From Nocardioides sp. (GTDB lineage Bacteria > Actinomycetota > Actinomycetes > Propionibacteriales > Nocardioidaceae), in contig NZ_JAPYPS010000009.1 in the NCBI RefSeq assembly GCF_029937575.1, forward strand, positions 28,514 through 92,513: a stretch of 64,000 bases of DNA, in the 5' to 3' direction. The notes beneath the pieces were generated by a model. That model was not told where the DNA came from. It worked only from the letters and a program-made list of their open reading frames with translations, and did not search any database. Positions 8,208-19,169 of this stretch are shown piece by piece (within the stretch, counting starts at the first letter, position 1; each line of letters opens with the position of its first letter). The translations under genes and the position numbers were made by a program.

Positions 8208-9521
8208 ATGCGGCTGACCAACGTCGCCCGGATGGGCTTGCCGCAGGGGCGGCTGTACAGCTACACGGTCGAGGTGACCGGCGGTGGCGACCCGATCCCG
8301 GTCTCCTTCGACCAGGCTCGCCACGTGGGGGCCGGGGAGCGGCCGGGCTCGTGGATGGCGATCGCGTTCTGCCTGCCGACCGACGCGACCCAGCGACGAC
8401 TCGCGCAGGCCTGGGTCGCGGTCGTGCGCCGCCACGGCACCCTGCACAGCGTGTTCTCGCCCGGTGATCCGCAGCCGAGCCTCCACGACGTCGAGGTCGG
8501 CCCAGGGGAGTGGCGCGAGCACGAGGTCGCCCCCGGACGGCTGACCCGCGACGTCCTGCGCGAGGTGCTCGACGCCGGCTGCACGCCGTACGGTCGTCCG
8601 TCCCACCGGCTGTGTCTCGTCGAGTCGGGCGACGGGCGCCCGGTCGTCGTGATCGGGGCCGACCACGCGCACGTCGACATGTGGTCGCTGCTCGTCGTGC
8701 TGCGCGACCTGCTGGCCGAGTTCCGCCGACCGGCCGGAGCAGCGGCGTTGCCGCCGGCGCGTGGGTTCGAGGAGCACACACTGGAGCTGGAGTCCCGGCC
8801 TCGCGCGCCCGCGGACGTGCGGGAGCGGTGGCACGAGATCCTCGGAGCCTGCGGGGGAGTCATGCCGTGCTTCCCGTTGCCGCTGGGCGACCTGGCGGAG
8901 CCCGTGGCCGAGGTCGTGGAGGTGCGCGACGTCCTCGGCTCCGCTCAGGTCTCCGGTCTCGTCGCCTTCGGTCGCGCCCACGGTGTCCGCCTGCTGCCCG
9001 TGGTCGTGGCTGCGATGACCGAGGTGACCGCCGAGCTCGCCGGCCAGCCGCTGCGGGCGGTCTTTCCCGTCCACAGCCGCTACGACGCGGGCTGGCACGA
9101 CTCCGTGGGCTGGTTCATCACCAACTCGGTCGTCGAGTCCACCGACCCCGACCCGGTGGCCGCCGGGGAGGCGGTCAAGGAGGCGATGCGGCTGGGCTCC
9201 TGGGCGCTGGCCGACGTGCTGGCGTCGTACGGCGGGATGCCGGCGGCGCCGGGGATGTTCGCGATCTCCTGGCTCGATCTCGGCCGACTCCCGGTGACCA
9301 CCGACCCGGCGCTGGCCGCGCAGTTCGTCGGCGCGGTGACCCGCACCGACGGCGTGATGCTGTGGTTCGTGCTCAACGAGTCAGGCCTGCACCTGCGGTG
9401 TCGTTACCCGGAGACGCCCGAGGCTCACCACTCCGTCGGTCGCTGGCTGGACGCACTCGTCGCGCGGTTGCGGACGCTTGCCGCGACGCCGCTCACCGAG
9501 CCCTCCGTCCGTGTTACTTGA
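8208..9521 (+). CDS. Stand-alone condensation-domain (acyltransferase-like) protein
   Basis: 437 residues resembling the condensation domains of nonribosomal peptide synthetases and the PapA/wax-synthase acyltransferases. The active-site motif reads DHAHVDMWSL (His153, Asp157), aligning with HHxxxDG but with Asp in place of the first His and Met for Gly. Later segments (VFPVHSRYDAGWHDSVGWFITNSV, and FAISWLDLGRLPV) match the N-F-V-N-type C-domain core. No adenylation or carrier protein is nearby, so it may use a carrier or CoA ester made elsewhere. TAGAGT (8196-8201) 6 nt before ATG suggests a leaderless message. The last codon and stop lie inside the dif-like site. Confidence 0.78.
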   Translation: MRLTNVARMGLPQGRLYSYTVEVTGGGDPIPVSFDQARHVGAGERPGSWMAIAFCLPTDATQRRLAQAWVAVVRRHGTLHSVFSPGDPQPSLHDVEVGPGEWREHEVAPGRLTRDVLREVLDAGCTPYGRPSHRLCLVESGDGRPVVVIGADHAHVDMWSLLVVLRDLLAEFRRPAGAAALPPARGFEEHTLELESRPRAPADVRERWHEILGACGGVMPCFPLPLGDLAEPVAEVVEVRDVLGSAQVSGLVAFGRAHGVRLLPVVVAAMTEVTAELAGQPLRAVFPVHSRYDAGWHDSVGWFITNSVVESTDPDPVAAGEAVKEAMRLGSWALADVLASYGGMPAAPGMFAISWLDLGRLPVTTDPALAAQFVGAVTRTDGVMLWFVLNESGLHLRCRYPETPEAHHSVGRWLDALVARLRTLAATPLTEPSVRVT

Positions 9522-9543
9522 CATAATGTCCATTATCGGCGAA
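9516..9543 (+). other. dif: dif-like XerC/XerD recombination site (chromosome terminus)
   Basis: On the plus strand the site reads ACTTGACATAA, then TGTCCA, then TTATCGGCGAA: 11-bp arm, 6-bp centre, 11-bp arm, 28 bp in all. On the minus strand the right arm is TTATGTCAAGT, differing from the E. coli XerD arm TTATGTTAAAT at two positions, and the left arm is TTCGCCGATAA, the form remembered for actinobacterial dif sites. The inner ATAATG...CATTAT palindrome and the 6-bp spacer are intact. It starts inside the stop region of the plus-strand gene (TGA 9519-9521). Gene polarity switches here, which supports a terminus. No xer gene is in the window. Confidence 0.82.
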
Positions 9544-9571
9544 CCTGTCAGGGGAGTCCCGTGGCCTCACG

Positions 9572-11923
<2,352 letters not shown>

Positions 11924-11932
11924 GGGCACACC

Positions 11933-12103
11933 CTACTGACGCTCGGGATCAGGCTGGTGTGAGCGATGGGCCTGTCGGGCCATCGCCGCGTCCGTCGTAC
12001 CGCGCCAGAGCTCGATGCGGGCGAGGAACGCGGTCGGGTCGTCGAGCATGAGGATCAGCAGAATCAGGGCGGCCACGGGCCCGTAGCGACGCCGTCCTCC
12101 CAT
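11933..12103 (-). CDS. Small putative membrane protein (56 residues)
   Basis: ATG at 12103 to TAG at 11935-11933. The product begins with a basic patch (MGGRRRYG), has a hydrophobic run [12 protein letters not shown] (residues 9-20) that could form a short membrane helix, and ends polar ([12 protein letters not shown]). No family recognised and only a weak ribosome site, so expression is uncertain. It diverges from the histidine kinase gene over 64 bp. Its stop codon TAG is also the first half of the TAGGGT box proposed for the UvrA-like gene, so either the two are coupled or the box is fortuitous. Confidence 0.4.
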   Translation of the reverse strand: MGGRRRYGPVAALILLILMLDDPTAFLARIELWRGTTDAAMARQAHRSHQPDPERQ

Positions 12104-12167
12104 CACGTCGATCCGGTTGCCCGAGGAGGCACTAGTCTCGGCGGACAACCAGGTCTGGGGGTCACGC

Positions 12168-14003
12168 GTGAACGGTGAGTACGAGACGCCGGAGCTGACG
12201 GCTCTGCGCGAGCTCCACCGGATCACGATGCTGGTGAACTCGGCGCGTGACCTGGTCGATGTCCTCCACACCGCGGCACAGGGCGTCATCGACGTCATCG
12301 GGTTCGACGCCGTCGTGGTCAACATGCTCACCGACCAGGACGAGTTCGAGGCAGTCACGGTGCTCGGACCACCGCACGAGGCACTCATCGGCACCCGCAA
12401 CAGCCGCGACGCGCTCCTGTCCGAGGTCGAGGCCGGTGAGGTCTGGGGACAGCTCGCCTTCGTCCCTGAGGGCAGCATCGTCCACGATCCCGCGATGGCT
12501 TCCTGGGCGACCTCGGAGCCACCGCTCGAGGAAGCGCACGCCTGGCTCCCCGGCGATGCCCTGTACGCGCCGTTGCGCGCGCCGGATGGTCAGCTGCTGG
12601 GAATCCTCAGCGTCGACCTGCCCCGCGACGGCCGGCGTCCCGGTGCCGTCCTGTGCAGCATCCTCGAGATGTACGCCGTGCAGATCGGTCTGGCGATCCA
12701 TCACGCCCGGGAGCGCGAGCGTCTCGCGGAGAGGCTGCGCCTGTCCGCCGCGACCCACGCCGTCGTGCAGGCCGCCGCCGGCTACGACGACCTCGAGCAC
12801 ATCCTCTCCGCCTCGCGGCCTGCTCTGGAGGGCGGCTTCCGCGCTACCCAGGTGTGGATCCGTCTGTTCGCCGAGGCGAGCGGGGCCTGGGAGGCGGTGA
12901 ACCTGCCGTCCGGCCTGGTGGACGACCTGCGCGCCGCGATCAGCTCCGAGGCCTCGCACGACGCCGCCGGATCGGTCGAGCTGTTGCTTGCCGGGGTGGA
13001 GGAGATCGCCTCCACGTGCTGGCAGGCGGGCCGGATCCTGTCGGTCTCGCGGTGCAGGCCCGACGACGGCGCCGACCTGCTCGAGCGGGAGGTCCTCACC
13101 TCGGTGCTGTCGTGGCTGCAGTCCCTGGGCGACGACCAGGTTGTCCTGGTGCCGCTGGGCGTGGCCGATCAGTGCCTGGGCTACATCGCGCTGAACCGCC
13201 GTACGGGTGGTGGTTGGACCGAGGCGGAGGAGGCGGCCGCCCTGGACGTCGGGCGTGAGCTGGGACGAGTGATCAGCTCGGCGCGGCTGCGGGCTCGCGA
13301 GCAGGAGCTGATGGCGCGTCTCGAAGAGCTGGACGAGTACAAGGACCGGGTGGTCACCACGATCATCCACGAGCTCAAGAACCCGCTCTCGGTGGTGATG
13401 GGCAACCTGGAGCTCGCCCGGGAAGAGCCCGACCTGACGAGCCGGGCGCACGAGGCCATCGCTCGTGGAGCCGACCGGATGCAGACCCTGGTCGACGACC
13501 TCCTCACCCTCACCCGGCTGCGTGAGCCGGTCGTCGAGCTCGACCGCGTCACCGTGGACCTGTCCGAGGTCGTCGCCGAGGTGGCCACGCTCGAGGCTCA
13601 GGGGGCGAATCGCCAGGGCGTGCGGCTCGACCTGAGCGCTGTCGAGGCGGGCGTCCAGGTGCGCAGCGAGGGCTCAGAGCTGGACCGGATGGTGCTCAAC
13701 CTGGTGTCCAACGCGATCAAGTACAGCGGCGAGGGGGACGTGGTCTCCCTCAGCGTCAGGCAGGACGCCCAGCACGTCGAGTTCCGCTGCACCGACACCG
13801 GGATGGGCATCAGGGCGCAGGACATGTCCTCGATCTTCGACGAGTTCGACCGGTCCTCGAGCCCCGGGGCCAGGGCCAAGCCGGGAAGCGGACTGGGGCT
13901 CCCCATCGTGCGTCGTGTGGTCCAGCGACACGGTGGCAGCATCGAGGTCGCCTCGCAGGTCGGTCAGGGGAGCTCGTTCATCGTGCGGCTCCCCCGCGCC
14001 TGA
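12168..14003 (+). CDS. GAF-domain sensor histidine kinase (orphan)
   Basis: 611 residues from GTG 12168 (GGGG about 7 nt upstream; a longer TTG start at 12117 lacks support). No transmembrane helix, so a soluble sensor. About 15-195 is a GAF domain; 210-385 is a second, more divergent GAF-like region. A coiled coil (EQELMARLEELDEYKDR) leads into HisKA with phospho-acceptor His401 (HELKNPLS). The ATPase domain shows the N-box NLVSNAIKYS, G1 DTGMGI, F-box IFDEFDR and G2 GSGLGLPIV. No response regulator gene is adjacent, so its partner lies elsewhere. The signal is unknown. Confidence 0.88.
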   Translation: MNGEYETPELTALRELHRITMLVNSARDLVDVLHTAAQGVIDVIGFDAVVVNMLTDQDEFEAVTVLGPPHEALIGTRNSRDALLSEVEAGEVWGQLAFVPEGSIVHDPAMASWATSEPPLEEAHAWLPGDALYAPLRAPDGQLLGILSVDLPRDGRRPGAVLCSILEMYAVQIGLAIHHARERERLAERLRLSAATHAVVQAAAGYDDLEHILSASRPALEGGFRATQVWIRLFAEASGAWEAVNLPSGLVDDLRAAISSEASHDAAGSVELLLAGVEEIASTCWQAGRILSVSRCRPDDGADLLEREVLTSVLSWLQSLGDDQVVLVPLGVADQCLGYIALNRRTGGGWTEAEEAAALDVGRELGRVISSARLRAREQELMARLEELDEYKDRVVTTIIHELKNPLSVVMGNLELAREEPDLTSRAHEAIARGADRMQTLVDDLLTLTRLREPVVELDRVTVDLSEVVAEVATLEAQGANRQGVRLDLSAVEAGVQVRSEGSELDRMVLNLVSNAIKYSGEGDVVSLSVRQDAQHVEFRCTDTGMGIRAQDMSSIFDEFDRSSSPGARAKPGSGLGLPIVRRVVQRHGGSIEVASQVGQGSSFIVRLPRA

Positions 14004-14129
14004 CCAGGCTCCCCCGCTCCTGGCCACTCGGCCAGACCGCCTAGTCATCTCGGGCCATCCTGCGCGAATCGGCGTCGGATCGGGTGCGCACGAGCCTACG
14101 GTCGGGTCACACCCGACCAGGAGACTCTC

Positions 14130-14321
14130 GTGTTCGACACCGCTCCCGAGGCCACGCGCCTCCACCTCTCGCACGACATGCCCTGCGCCCGGTGCGGGCA
14201 CGCCCGACACACGTTCCTCGCGTGCTCGGAGACCTGCCGCTGCCGGCCCGACGAGCTGTCGCTCGCGGCTCAGGGCTCCAGCAGCACCTTGATGGCGCGG
14301 CGCTCGTCCATCGCGGTGTAA
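14130..14321 (+). CDS. Small cysteine-rich, zinc-ribbon-like protein (63 residues)
   Basis: GTG at 14130 preceded by a strong GGAG site 6 nt upstream. The core HDMPCARCGHARHTFLACSE, followed by TCRC, holds CxxCGHxxH plus further cysteines that could bind one zinc ion. Small proteins with this HDMPCxRCGHA core are recalled from Nocardioides relatives, without assigned function. The last 52 nt overlap the 3' end of the convergent alcohol dehydrogenase gene, so the tail beyond about residue 47 may reflect loss of an earlier stop. Confidence 0.65.
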   Translation: MFDTAPEATRLHLSHDMPCARCGHARHTFLACSETCRCRPDELSLAAQGSSSTLMARRSSIAV

Positions 14322-15286
14322 CCCTCGGCCACCTGCGCCAGGGGCAGGGTCAGGTCGAAGACGAGGCCCGGGTCGATGCGCCCCTGGGTCACCAGCTCGA
14401 GGAGCTCGGGCAGGTAGCGTCGGACCGGTGCCATGCCGCCGGCCAGACCGACGTTCTTCTGGAACATGCGACGCACCGGCAGCTCGACTCCGTGCGGCAC
14501 CCCTACGAATCCCACGGTCGCGCCAGGGCGAGCCACCGCGAAGGCGGTCCCCATCGACTGATCGGTTCCGACGCACTCGAGCACCGCGTCGGCGCCCACT
14601 CCCCCGGTGATCTCCTTGACGGCCGCCGCGCCCTCCTTGCCGCGCTCGGCCACGATGTGGGTGGCGCCGAACGAGGTCGCGATCTGCTGACGCGGCTCGT
14701 GGCGCGACATGGCGATCACCTTCTCCGCACCCATCGTGGCGGCCGCGAGGACACCGCACAGGCCGACCGCCCCGTCACCGACCACCACGACCGTGCCGCC
14801 CTCGCGGACCCCCGCGGAGACCGCAGCGTGCCAGCCGGTCGGCATCACGTCGGAGAGGGCCAACAGGGAAGGGATCATCGAGGCGTCCGGCACACCGTGC
14901 GTCGCGACGAGGCTGCCGTCGGCCTGGGCGACGCGGGCGTACTCACCCTGGCCACTGCTGGTCATGCCGAGGTTCACGCAGGCAGACTGCACGCCGGCCC
15001 GGCAGTGGGCGCACGTGTTGTCGCAGTGGTCGAAGGGCACGACGACAAAGTCGCCCGCCTTGAAGGACGACACGTCCGAGCCGACCTCCTCCACGACGCC
15101 CACACACTCGTGGCCGATGGTCGCGCCAGCGGTGATCGGGCTCTCGCCCCGGTAGGGCCAGAGGTCGGACCCGCAGATGCACCCGGCCGTCACCTTGACG
15201 ATCGCGTCGGTGGGAGCCTCGAGAGTCGGGTCGGCGACGTCGCCGAAGCGGATGTCGCGGGTGCCGTGGATCGTGGTTGCCAGCAT
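14270..15286 (-). CDS. Zinc-dependent alcohol dehydrogenase (medium-chain family)
   Basis: 338 residues. GCICGSDLWPY supplies the catalytic-zinc Cys, GHECVG the His-Glu pair; four cysteines in CDNTCAHCRAGVQSAC bind the structural zinc. The Rossmann motif GDGAVG (VVVVGDGAVGLCGVLAA) binds NAD(P), followed by MSRHEPR at the adenosine-ribose position, suggesting NADP preference. Substrate unknown. The start chosen is ATG 15286 with AGGA 8 nt upstream; the frame continues to 15331, but that would place the start inside the shared operator. Diverges from the MurA-like gene; the 18-bp palindrome between them may control both. Confidence 0.87.
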   Translation of the reverse strand: MLATTIHGTRDIRFGDVADPTLEAPTDAIVKVTAGCICGSDLWPYRGESPITAGATIGHECVGVVEEVGSDVSSFKAGDFVVVPFDHCDNTCAHCRAGVQSACVNLGMTSSGQGEYARVAQADGSLVATHGVPDASMIPSLLALSDVMPTGWHAAVSAGVREGGTVVVVGDGAVGLCGVLAAATMGAEKVIAMSRHEPRQQIATSFGATHIVAERGKEGAAAVKEITGGVGADAVLECVGTDQSMGTAFAVARPGATVGFVGVPHGVELPVRRMFQKNVGLAGGMAPVRRYLPELLELVTQGRIDPGLVFDLTLPLAQVAEGYTAMDERRAIKVLLEP

Positions 15287-15323
15287 GGACGTGATCCTGT
15301 CAGGACGGCCCGGGATCGCCGAA

Positions 15324-15341
15324 TAACTCATATATGAGTTA
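15324..15341. promoter_or_regulatory. 18-bp perfect palindrome, candidate operator
   Basis: TAACTCATATATGAGTTA is perfectly self-complementary and extremely AT-rich for this genome. It lies between the divergent dehydrogenase (start 15286) and the helix-turn-helix/MurA fusion (start 15352), 10 nt before the latter's ATG, and includes the TATA-rich bases where a -10 box would sit. The downstream protein's own XRE domain is the obvious candidate ligand (inference). Confidence 0.6.
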
Positions 15342-15351
15342 CGTTTTCGTC

Positions 15352-16878
15352 ATGTCTGATGACTACAAGGGCCGGATCGGCAACCTCATCCGCGATGCGC
15401 GCAAGCACCGTGGGTTAACCCAGTCCCAGCTCGCCGAGCGACTCTCCACCAGCCAGAGTGCGATCAACCGCATCGAGAAGGGTCACCAGAACCTCTCGCT
15501 GGAGATGCTGGCTCGGATCGGCGCTGCGGTGGACTCCGAGATCGTGGCGGTCGGTGCCGGTCCGACGCACCTGCGGATCCAGGGCCCGACGACCCTGTCG
15601 GGATCGATCGACGTCAAGACGTCCAAGAACGCAGGCGTGGCGCTGTTGTGTGCCTCCCTGCTCAACCGGGGCCGCACGACGCTGCGCAAGGTCGCCCGGA
15701 TCGAGGAGGTCAACCGGCTGCTCGAGGTCCTCGAGAGCCTCGGTGTGCAGACCAAGTGGCTCAACGACGACAACGACCTCGAGATCGTCCCGCCCAAGGA
15801 CCTCGACCTCAGCCGGATCGACGAGGCCGCGGCCCGCCGTACGCGCTCGGTGATCATGTTCCTCGGGCCCCTGCTGCACCGCGCCGACGCCTTCGACCTG
15901 CCCTACGCCGGCGGCTGCAACCTCGGCACCCGCACCGTGGAGCCGCACATGTCGGCCCTGCGGCCGTTCGGCCTCGAGGTCAAGGCGACCGACGGGATGT
16001 ACCACGCGCAGGTCAACCGGGCCATCGAGCCGGGACGTCCGATCGTGCTCACCGAGCGCGGTGACACCGTCACCGAGAACGCCCTGATGGCCGCGGCGCT
16101 GCACGCCGGCACCACCACCATCCGCAACGCCTCGTCCAACTACATGGTCCAGGACCTCTGCTTCTACCTGCAGAAGCTCGGGGTGAGCATCGAGGGTGTC
16201 GGCACCACGACCCTGCGCGTGACGGGTGTGGAGACCATCGACGTGGACGTCGACTACGCCCCGAGCGAGGACCCAATCGAGGCGATGTCGCTGCTGGCCG
16301 CCGCGATCGTCACCAAGTCGTCGATCACCATCCGGCGGGCCCCGATCGAGTTCCTGGAGATCGAGCTCGCGGTGCTCTCCGAGATGGGCCTGCAGTACCA
16401 CCAGTCGGAGGAGTACGTCGCCCTCAACGGCCACACCCGTCTGGTGGACATCGAGACGCGGCCCTCGCAGCTGCACGCGCCGCTGGACAAGATCCACCCG
16501 ATGCCGTTCCCGGGGCTCAACATCGACAACCTCCCGTTCTTCGCCGTGATCGCGGCCGTGGCGGAGGGCCAGACGTTCCTGCACGACTGGGTCTACGAGA
16601 ATCGCGCCATCTACCTCACCGAGCTGACCAAGCTGGGAGGCCAGGTCAAGCTCCTGGACCCGCACCGCGTGATGATCGAGGGGCCGACCTCGTTCTCCGG
16701 AGCCGAGCTGATCTGCCCCCCGGCCCTGCGACCGGCCGTGGTCATCCTGCTCGCGATGCTCGCCTCCAAGGGCACCTCGGTGCTCCGAGGCACCTACGTG
16801 ATCCACCGCGGCTACGAGGACCTCGCCGAGCGCCTCAACACCCTCGGTGCCAACATCGAGACGTTCAGGGACATCTGA
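15352..16878 (+). CDS. XRE helix-turn-helix fused to a MurA-like enolpyruvyl transferase
   Basis: 508 residues in two parts. Residues 8-65 are an XRE DNA-binding domain (IRDARKHRGLTQSQLAERLSTSQSAINRIEKG). Residues 75-508 are an EPSP-synthase/MurA fold: DVKTSKNAGVALLCASLL matches the substrate loop, and GGCNLGTRTVEPH keeps the catalytic-loop Cys (Cys189) where MurA has GGCxIGxR. Typical MurA is about 420 residues without an HTH. The protein could be a peptidoglycan precursor enzyme that senses UDP-sugars and represses its own promoter, or a regulator with a recycled enzyme fold. ATG 15352 is chosen because MSDDYKGRIG is the natural N-terminus; an upstream ATG at 15334 lies inside the palindrome. 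Head of a three-gene run. Confidence 0.85.
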   Translation: MSDDYKGRIGNLIRDARKHRGLTQSQLAERLSTSQSAINRIEKGHQNLSLEMLARIGAAVDSEIVAVGAGPTHLRIQGPTTLSGSIDVKTSKNAGVALLCASLLNRGRTTLRKVARIEEVNRLLEVLESLGVQTKWLNDDNDLEIVPPKDLDLSRIDEAAARRTRSVIMFLGPLLHRADAFDLPYAGGCNLGTRTVEPHMSALRPFGLEVKATDGMYHAQVNRAIEPGRPIVLTERGDTVTENALMAAALHAGTTTIRNASSNYMVQDLCFYLQKLGVSIEGVGTTTLRVTGVETIDVDVDYAPSEDPIEAMSLLAAAIVTKSSITIRRAPIEFLEIELAVLSEMGLQYHQSEEYVALNGHTRLVDIETRPSQLHAPLDKIHPMPFPGLNIDNLPFFAVIAAVAEGQTFLHDWVYENRAIYLTELTKLGGQVKLLDPHRVMIEGPTSFSGAELICPPALRPAVVILLAMLASKGTSVLRGTYVIHRGYEDLAERLNTLGANIETFRDI

Positions 16879-16881
16879 TCC

Positions 16882-17691
16882 GTGACGTCCCCGCGCACCG
16901 GGCGCCCCTACCTCGATGCGGTGCTCGACCAGCCCGGCTCCGTGCTGGCGATGGCCCATCGGGGCGGATCGCCGCCCGAGATCGCCGGCCTGGAGAACAC
17001 CCTCGCCGCGTTCGAGCACGCCGTCTCCCTGGGCTACGACTACCTGGAGACCGACGCCCAGGTCACCTCGGACGGCGTCCTGATGGCCTTCCACGACGAC
17101 GAGCTCGACCGCCTGACCGACCAGTCCGGCAGCATCTGGCGCCTGCCGTACGCGCACGTGCGTGAGGTGCGGGTGGCCGGCCGGGAGGAGATCCCGCGTC
17201 TGGAGGACCTCTTCGACGCGCTCCCGCGGGCCCGCTTCAACATCGACCTGAAGTCCGAGGGGTCGCCGCGAGCCCTGGCCGACTTCATCACCGCGCGCGG
17301 CGCGTGGGACCGGGTGCTCGTCGGCTCGTTCTCCACCCCCCGGATGCGCGAGTTCCGGCGGCTGGTGCGGGGCCGCGTGGCCACGTCTGCCACCCCCGCC
17401 GAGGTCGGCGCCGTCCTGGCTGCGCCCGGCCTCGCCGCCGTACGACGCGCGACGGCCGGCTGCGACGCCCTGCAGATTCCGCACTTCCGCCACGGACTGC
17501 GGGTCACGTCCCCCAGACTCGTACGGCGTGCGCACGCGGTGGGCAAGCACGTCCACGTGTGGACCATCGACACCCCCGACGAGATCCGACAGCTGGTCGA
17601 CCGAGGTGCCGACGGACTGTTCACCGATCGCACGGACGTGTTGAAGGCCGTCCTCGTCGAGGACGGCCGGTGGAGGGAGACCACGACATGA
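16882..17691 (+). CDS. Glycerophosphodiester phosphodiesterase
   Basis: 269 residues, GDPD TIM barrel. Catalytic and metal residues are visible: His26 (AHRGG), Glu56 and Asp58 (LETDAQ), His71 (FHDD), and a FNIDLKSEG strand. It hydrolyses glycerophosphodiesters to sn-glycerol 3-phosphate and an alcohol. No signal peptide, so cytoplasmic. Starts (GTG) 3 nt after the MurA-like stop and overlaps the next gene by 4 nt, so the three are almost certainly one operon. The ending VWTIDTPDEIRQLVDRGADGLFTDRTDVL is characteristic of the family. Confidence 0.9.
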   Translation: MTSPRTGRPYLDAVLDQPGSVLAMAHRGGSPPEIAGLENTLAAFEHAVSLGYDYLETDAQVTSDGVLMAFHDDELDRLTDQSGSIWRLPYAHVREVRVAGREEIPRLEDLFDALPRARFNIDLKSEGSPRALADFITARGAWDRVLVGSFSTPRMREFRRLVRGRVATSATPAEVGAVLAAPGLAAVRRATAGCDALQIPHFRHGLRVTSPRLVRRAHAVGKHVHVWTIDTPDEIRQLVDRGADGLFTDRTDVLKAVLVEDGRWRETTT

Positions 17692-19076
17692 CCGCTGGAC
17701 CGCGAGACCCCCTGCCCGTCGCCGACCTGGAGCCGTTGAGCCGGTCGCGCGAGCAGAGGGCGTGGTACTGGTACGACTGGGCCAACTCGGCCTACTTCAC
17801 CACCGTCCTCAGCGTGCTCTTCGCGCCCTACATGGCCACCGTCGCCGGCCGGGCTGCCGGGTGTGGTGACGAGGTCGAGGGCTGCACCCGCACCTTGAGC
17901 CTGTTGGGGATCGCGGTGTCTCCCGGATCGCTGCCGTTCTACCTGACCAGCTTCGCGACCATCACCAGCGCCTTCGTCCTCCCGGTCGTCGGCGCGATCG
18001 TGGACCGCTCGGCCCGCAAGAAGCTCCACATGGCGGGCTTCGCCTGGGCCGGGGCGGCGTCCGCGTCGATGCTCTTCTTCCTTCGCGGCGACCAGTGGCA
18101 GATCGGCGCGGTCGCCGTCGTGCTCAGCAGCGTCCTGGCCGGATGCTCGCTGGTCAGCTACTCGGCGATCCTCGTGGACATCTCCACCGAGGACGAGCGC
18201 GACCACGTCTCCTCGCGGGGATGGGCCTTCGGGTACCTCGGCGGCGGCACCCTGCTGCTCGTCAACCTCGTGCTGGTGCAGGGCAACGACCTCTTCGGTC
18301 TCGACCGCGAGATGGCGGTGCGGATCTCGTTGCTCTCCGCGGCTCTGTGGTGGGCGGGCTTCACGCTGATCCCGTTCCTCCGACTGCGCAACCGCCCCCC
18401 GGTCGCCGTGGTCGCCGTCGAGGGTGGGCTCCTCTCGCGCAGCTTCGGCCAGCTGTTCCGCACGCTCAAGGACCTGCGCAACTACCCGATGACGCTGACC
18501 TTCCTGGCGGCCTACCTCTTCTTCAACGACGGCATCCAGACCGTGATCTACGCCGCCTCCACCTACGGTGAGAAGACACTGAAGTTCGACACCAGCGTGC
18601 TCATCGGGACCATCCTGCTGATCCAGTTCGTCGCCTTCGGGGGCGCGCTGCTGTTCGGTCGGATCGCCGCGCGCTACGGCAGCTACAAACCGATCCTGTG
18701 GGGCACGTTCACCTGGATCGGCATCGTCGTGCTGGCCTTCTTCCTGCCGGAGAAGAACGTCCCGCTGTTCGTGCTGGTGGCCATCGGCATCGGCCTGGTC
18801 CTGGGCGGCACCCAGGCGCTGGCCCGCTCGTTCTTCAGCCTGCTCATCCCCCGAGGTCGCGAAGGCGAGTACTTCGCGCTCTACAACGCGTGCGAGCGCG
18901 GTACGTCGTGGCTGGGCACGCTGACGTTCGGCATCGTCTTCCAGCTCACCGGGAGCTATCGGCCGGCGCTCCTGGCCCTGATCGCCTTCTTCGCGATCGG
19001 AGCCGCGTTCCTGCTCCGGCTCGACGCCGAGCGGGGCATCCGGGAGGCCGGCAACGAGGTGCCACGAACCTTCTGA
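17688..19076 (+). CDS. MFS transporter of the UMF1/Atg22-like family
   Basis: 462 residues, about 12 membrane helices. The WYWYDWANSAY motif near the N-terminus and the large extracytoplasmic loop after helix 1 (CGDEVEGCTRTLS) mark the UMF1/Atg22-like branch of the major facilitator superfamily. Yeast Atg22 exports amino acids from the vacuole; bacterial members have no proven substrate. The ATG overlaps the phosphodiesterase stop (ATGA), giving translational coupling, which hints at export or import of a product linked to lipid head-group or cell-wall recycling (inference). Confidence 0.85.
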   Translation: MTAGPRDPLPVADLEPLSRSREQRAWYWYDWANSAYFTTVLSVLFAPYMATVAGRAAGCGDEVEGCTRTLSLLGIAVSPGSLPFYLTSFATITSAFVLPVVGAIVDRSARKKLHMAGFAWAGAASASMLFFLRGDQWQIGAVAVVLSSVLAGCSLVSYSAILVDISTEDERDHVSSRGWAFGYLGGGTLLLVNLVLVQGNDLFGLDREMAVRISLLSAALWWAGFTLIPFLRLRNRPPVAVVAVEGGLLSRSFGQLFRTLKDLRNYPMTLTFLAAYLFFNDGIQTVIYAASTYGEKTLKFDTSVLIGTILLIQFVAFGGALLFGRIAARYGSYKPILWGTFTWIGIVVLAFFLPEKNVPLFVLVAIGIGLVLGGTQALARSFFSLLIPRGREGEYFALYNACERGTSWLGTLTFGIVFQLTGSYRPALLALIAFFAIGAAFLLRLDAERGIREAGNEVPRTF

Positions 19077-19081
19077 GGCGT

Positions 19082-19107
19082 GGAATCTTGGAGAAGTGGG
19101 TAACGTT
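19082..19107 (+). promoter_or_regulatory. SigR-type promoter of rbpA (GGAAT-N18-GTT)
   Basis: GGAAT at 19082-19086 and GTT at 19105-19107 are separated by exactly 18 nt, the consensus for the thiol-oxidative-stress sigma factor SigR/SigH. In Streptomyces, rbpA is an established SigR target. The leader from this promoter to the ATG at 19170 would be about 55 nt. Confidence 0.75.
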
Positions 19108-19169
19108 GACAGATGTACGGGCGCACCCGCCCGTCCACAGACCACGCGGACACAGTTTGGAGGTGCCTC

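Noticed and set aside
9522..9535. ATAATG-TC-CATTAT as a repressor operator
   Set aside because: It is the centre of the 28-bp dif-like arms and lies between convergent genes with no promoter to regulate.
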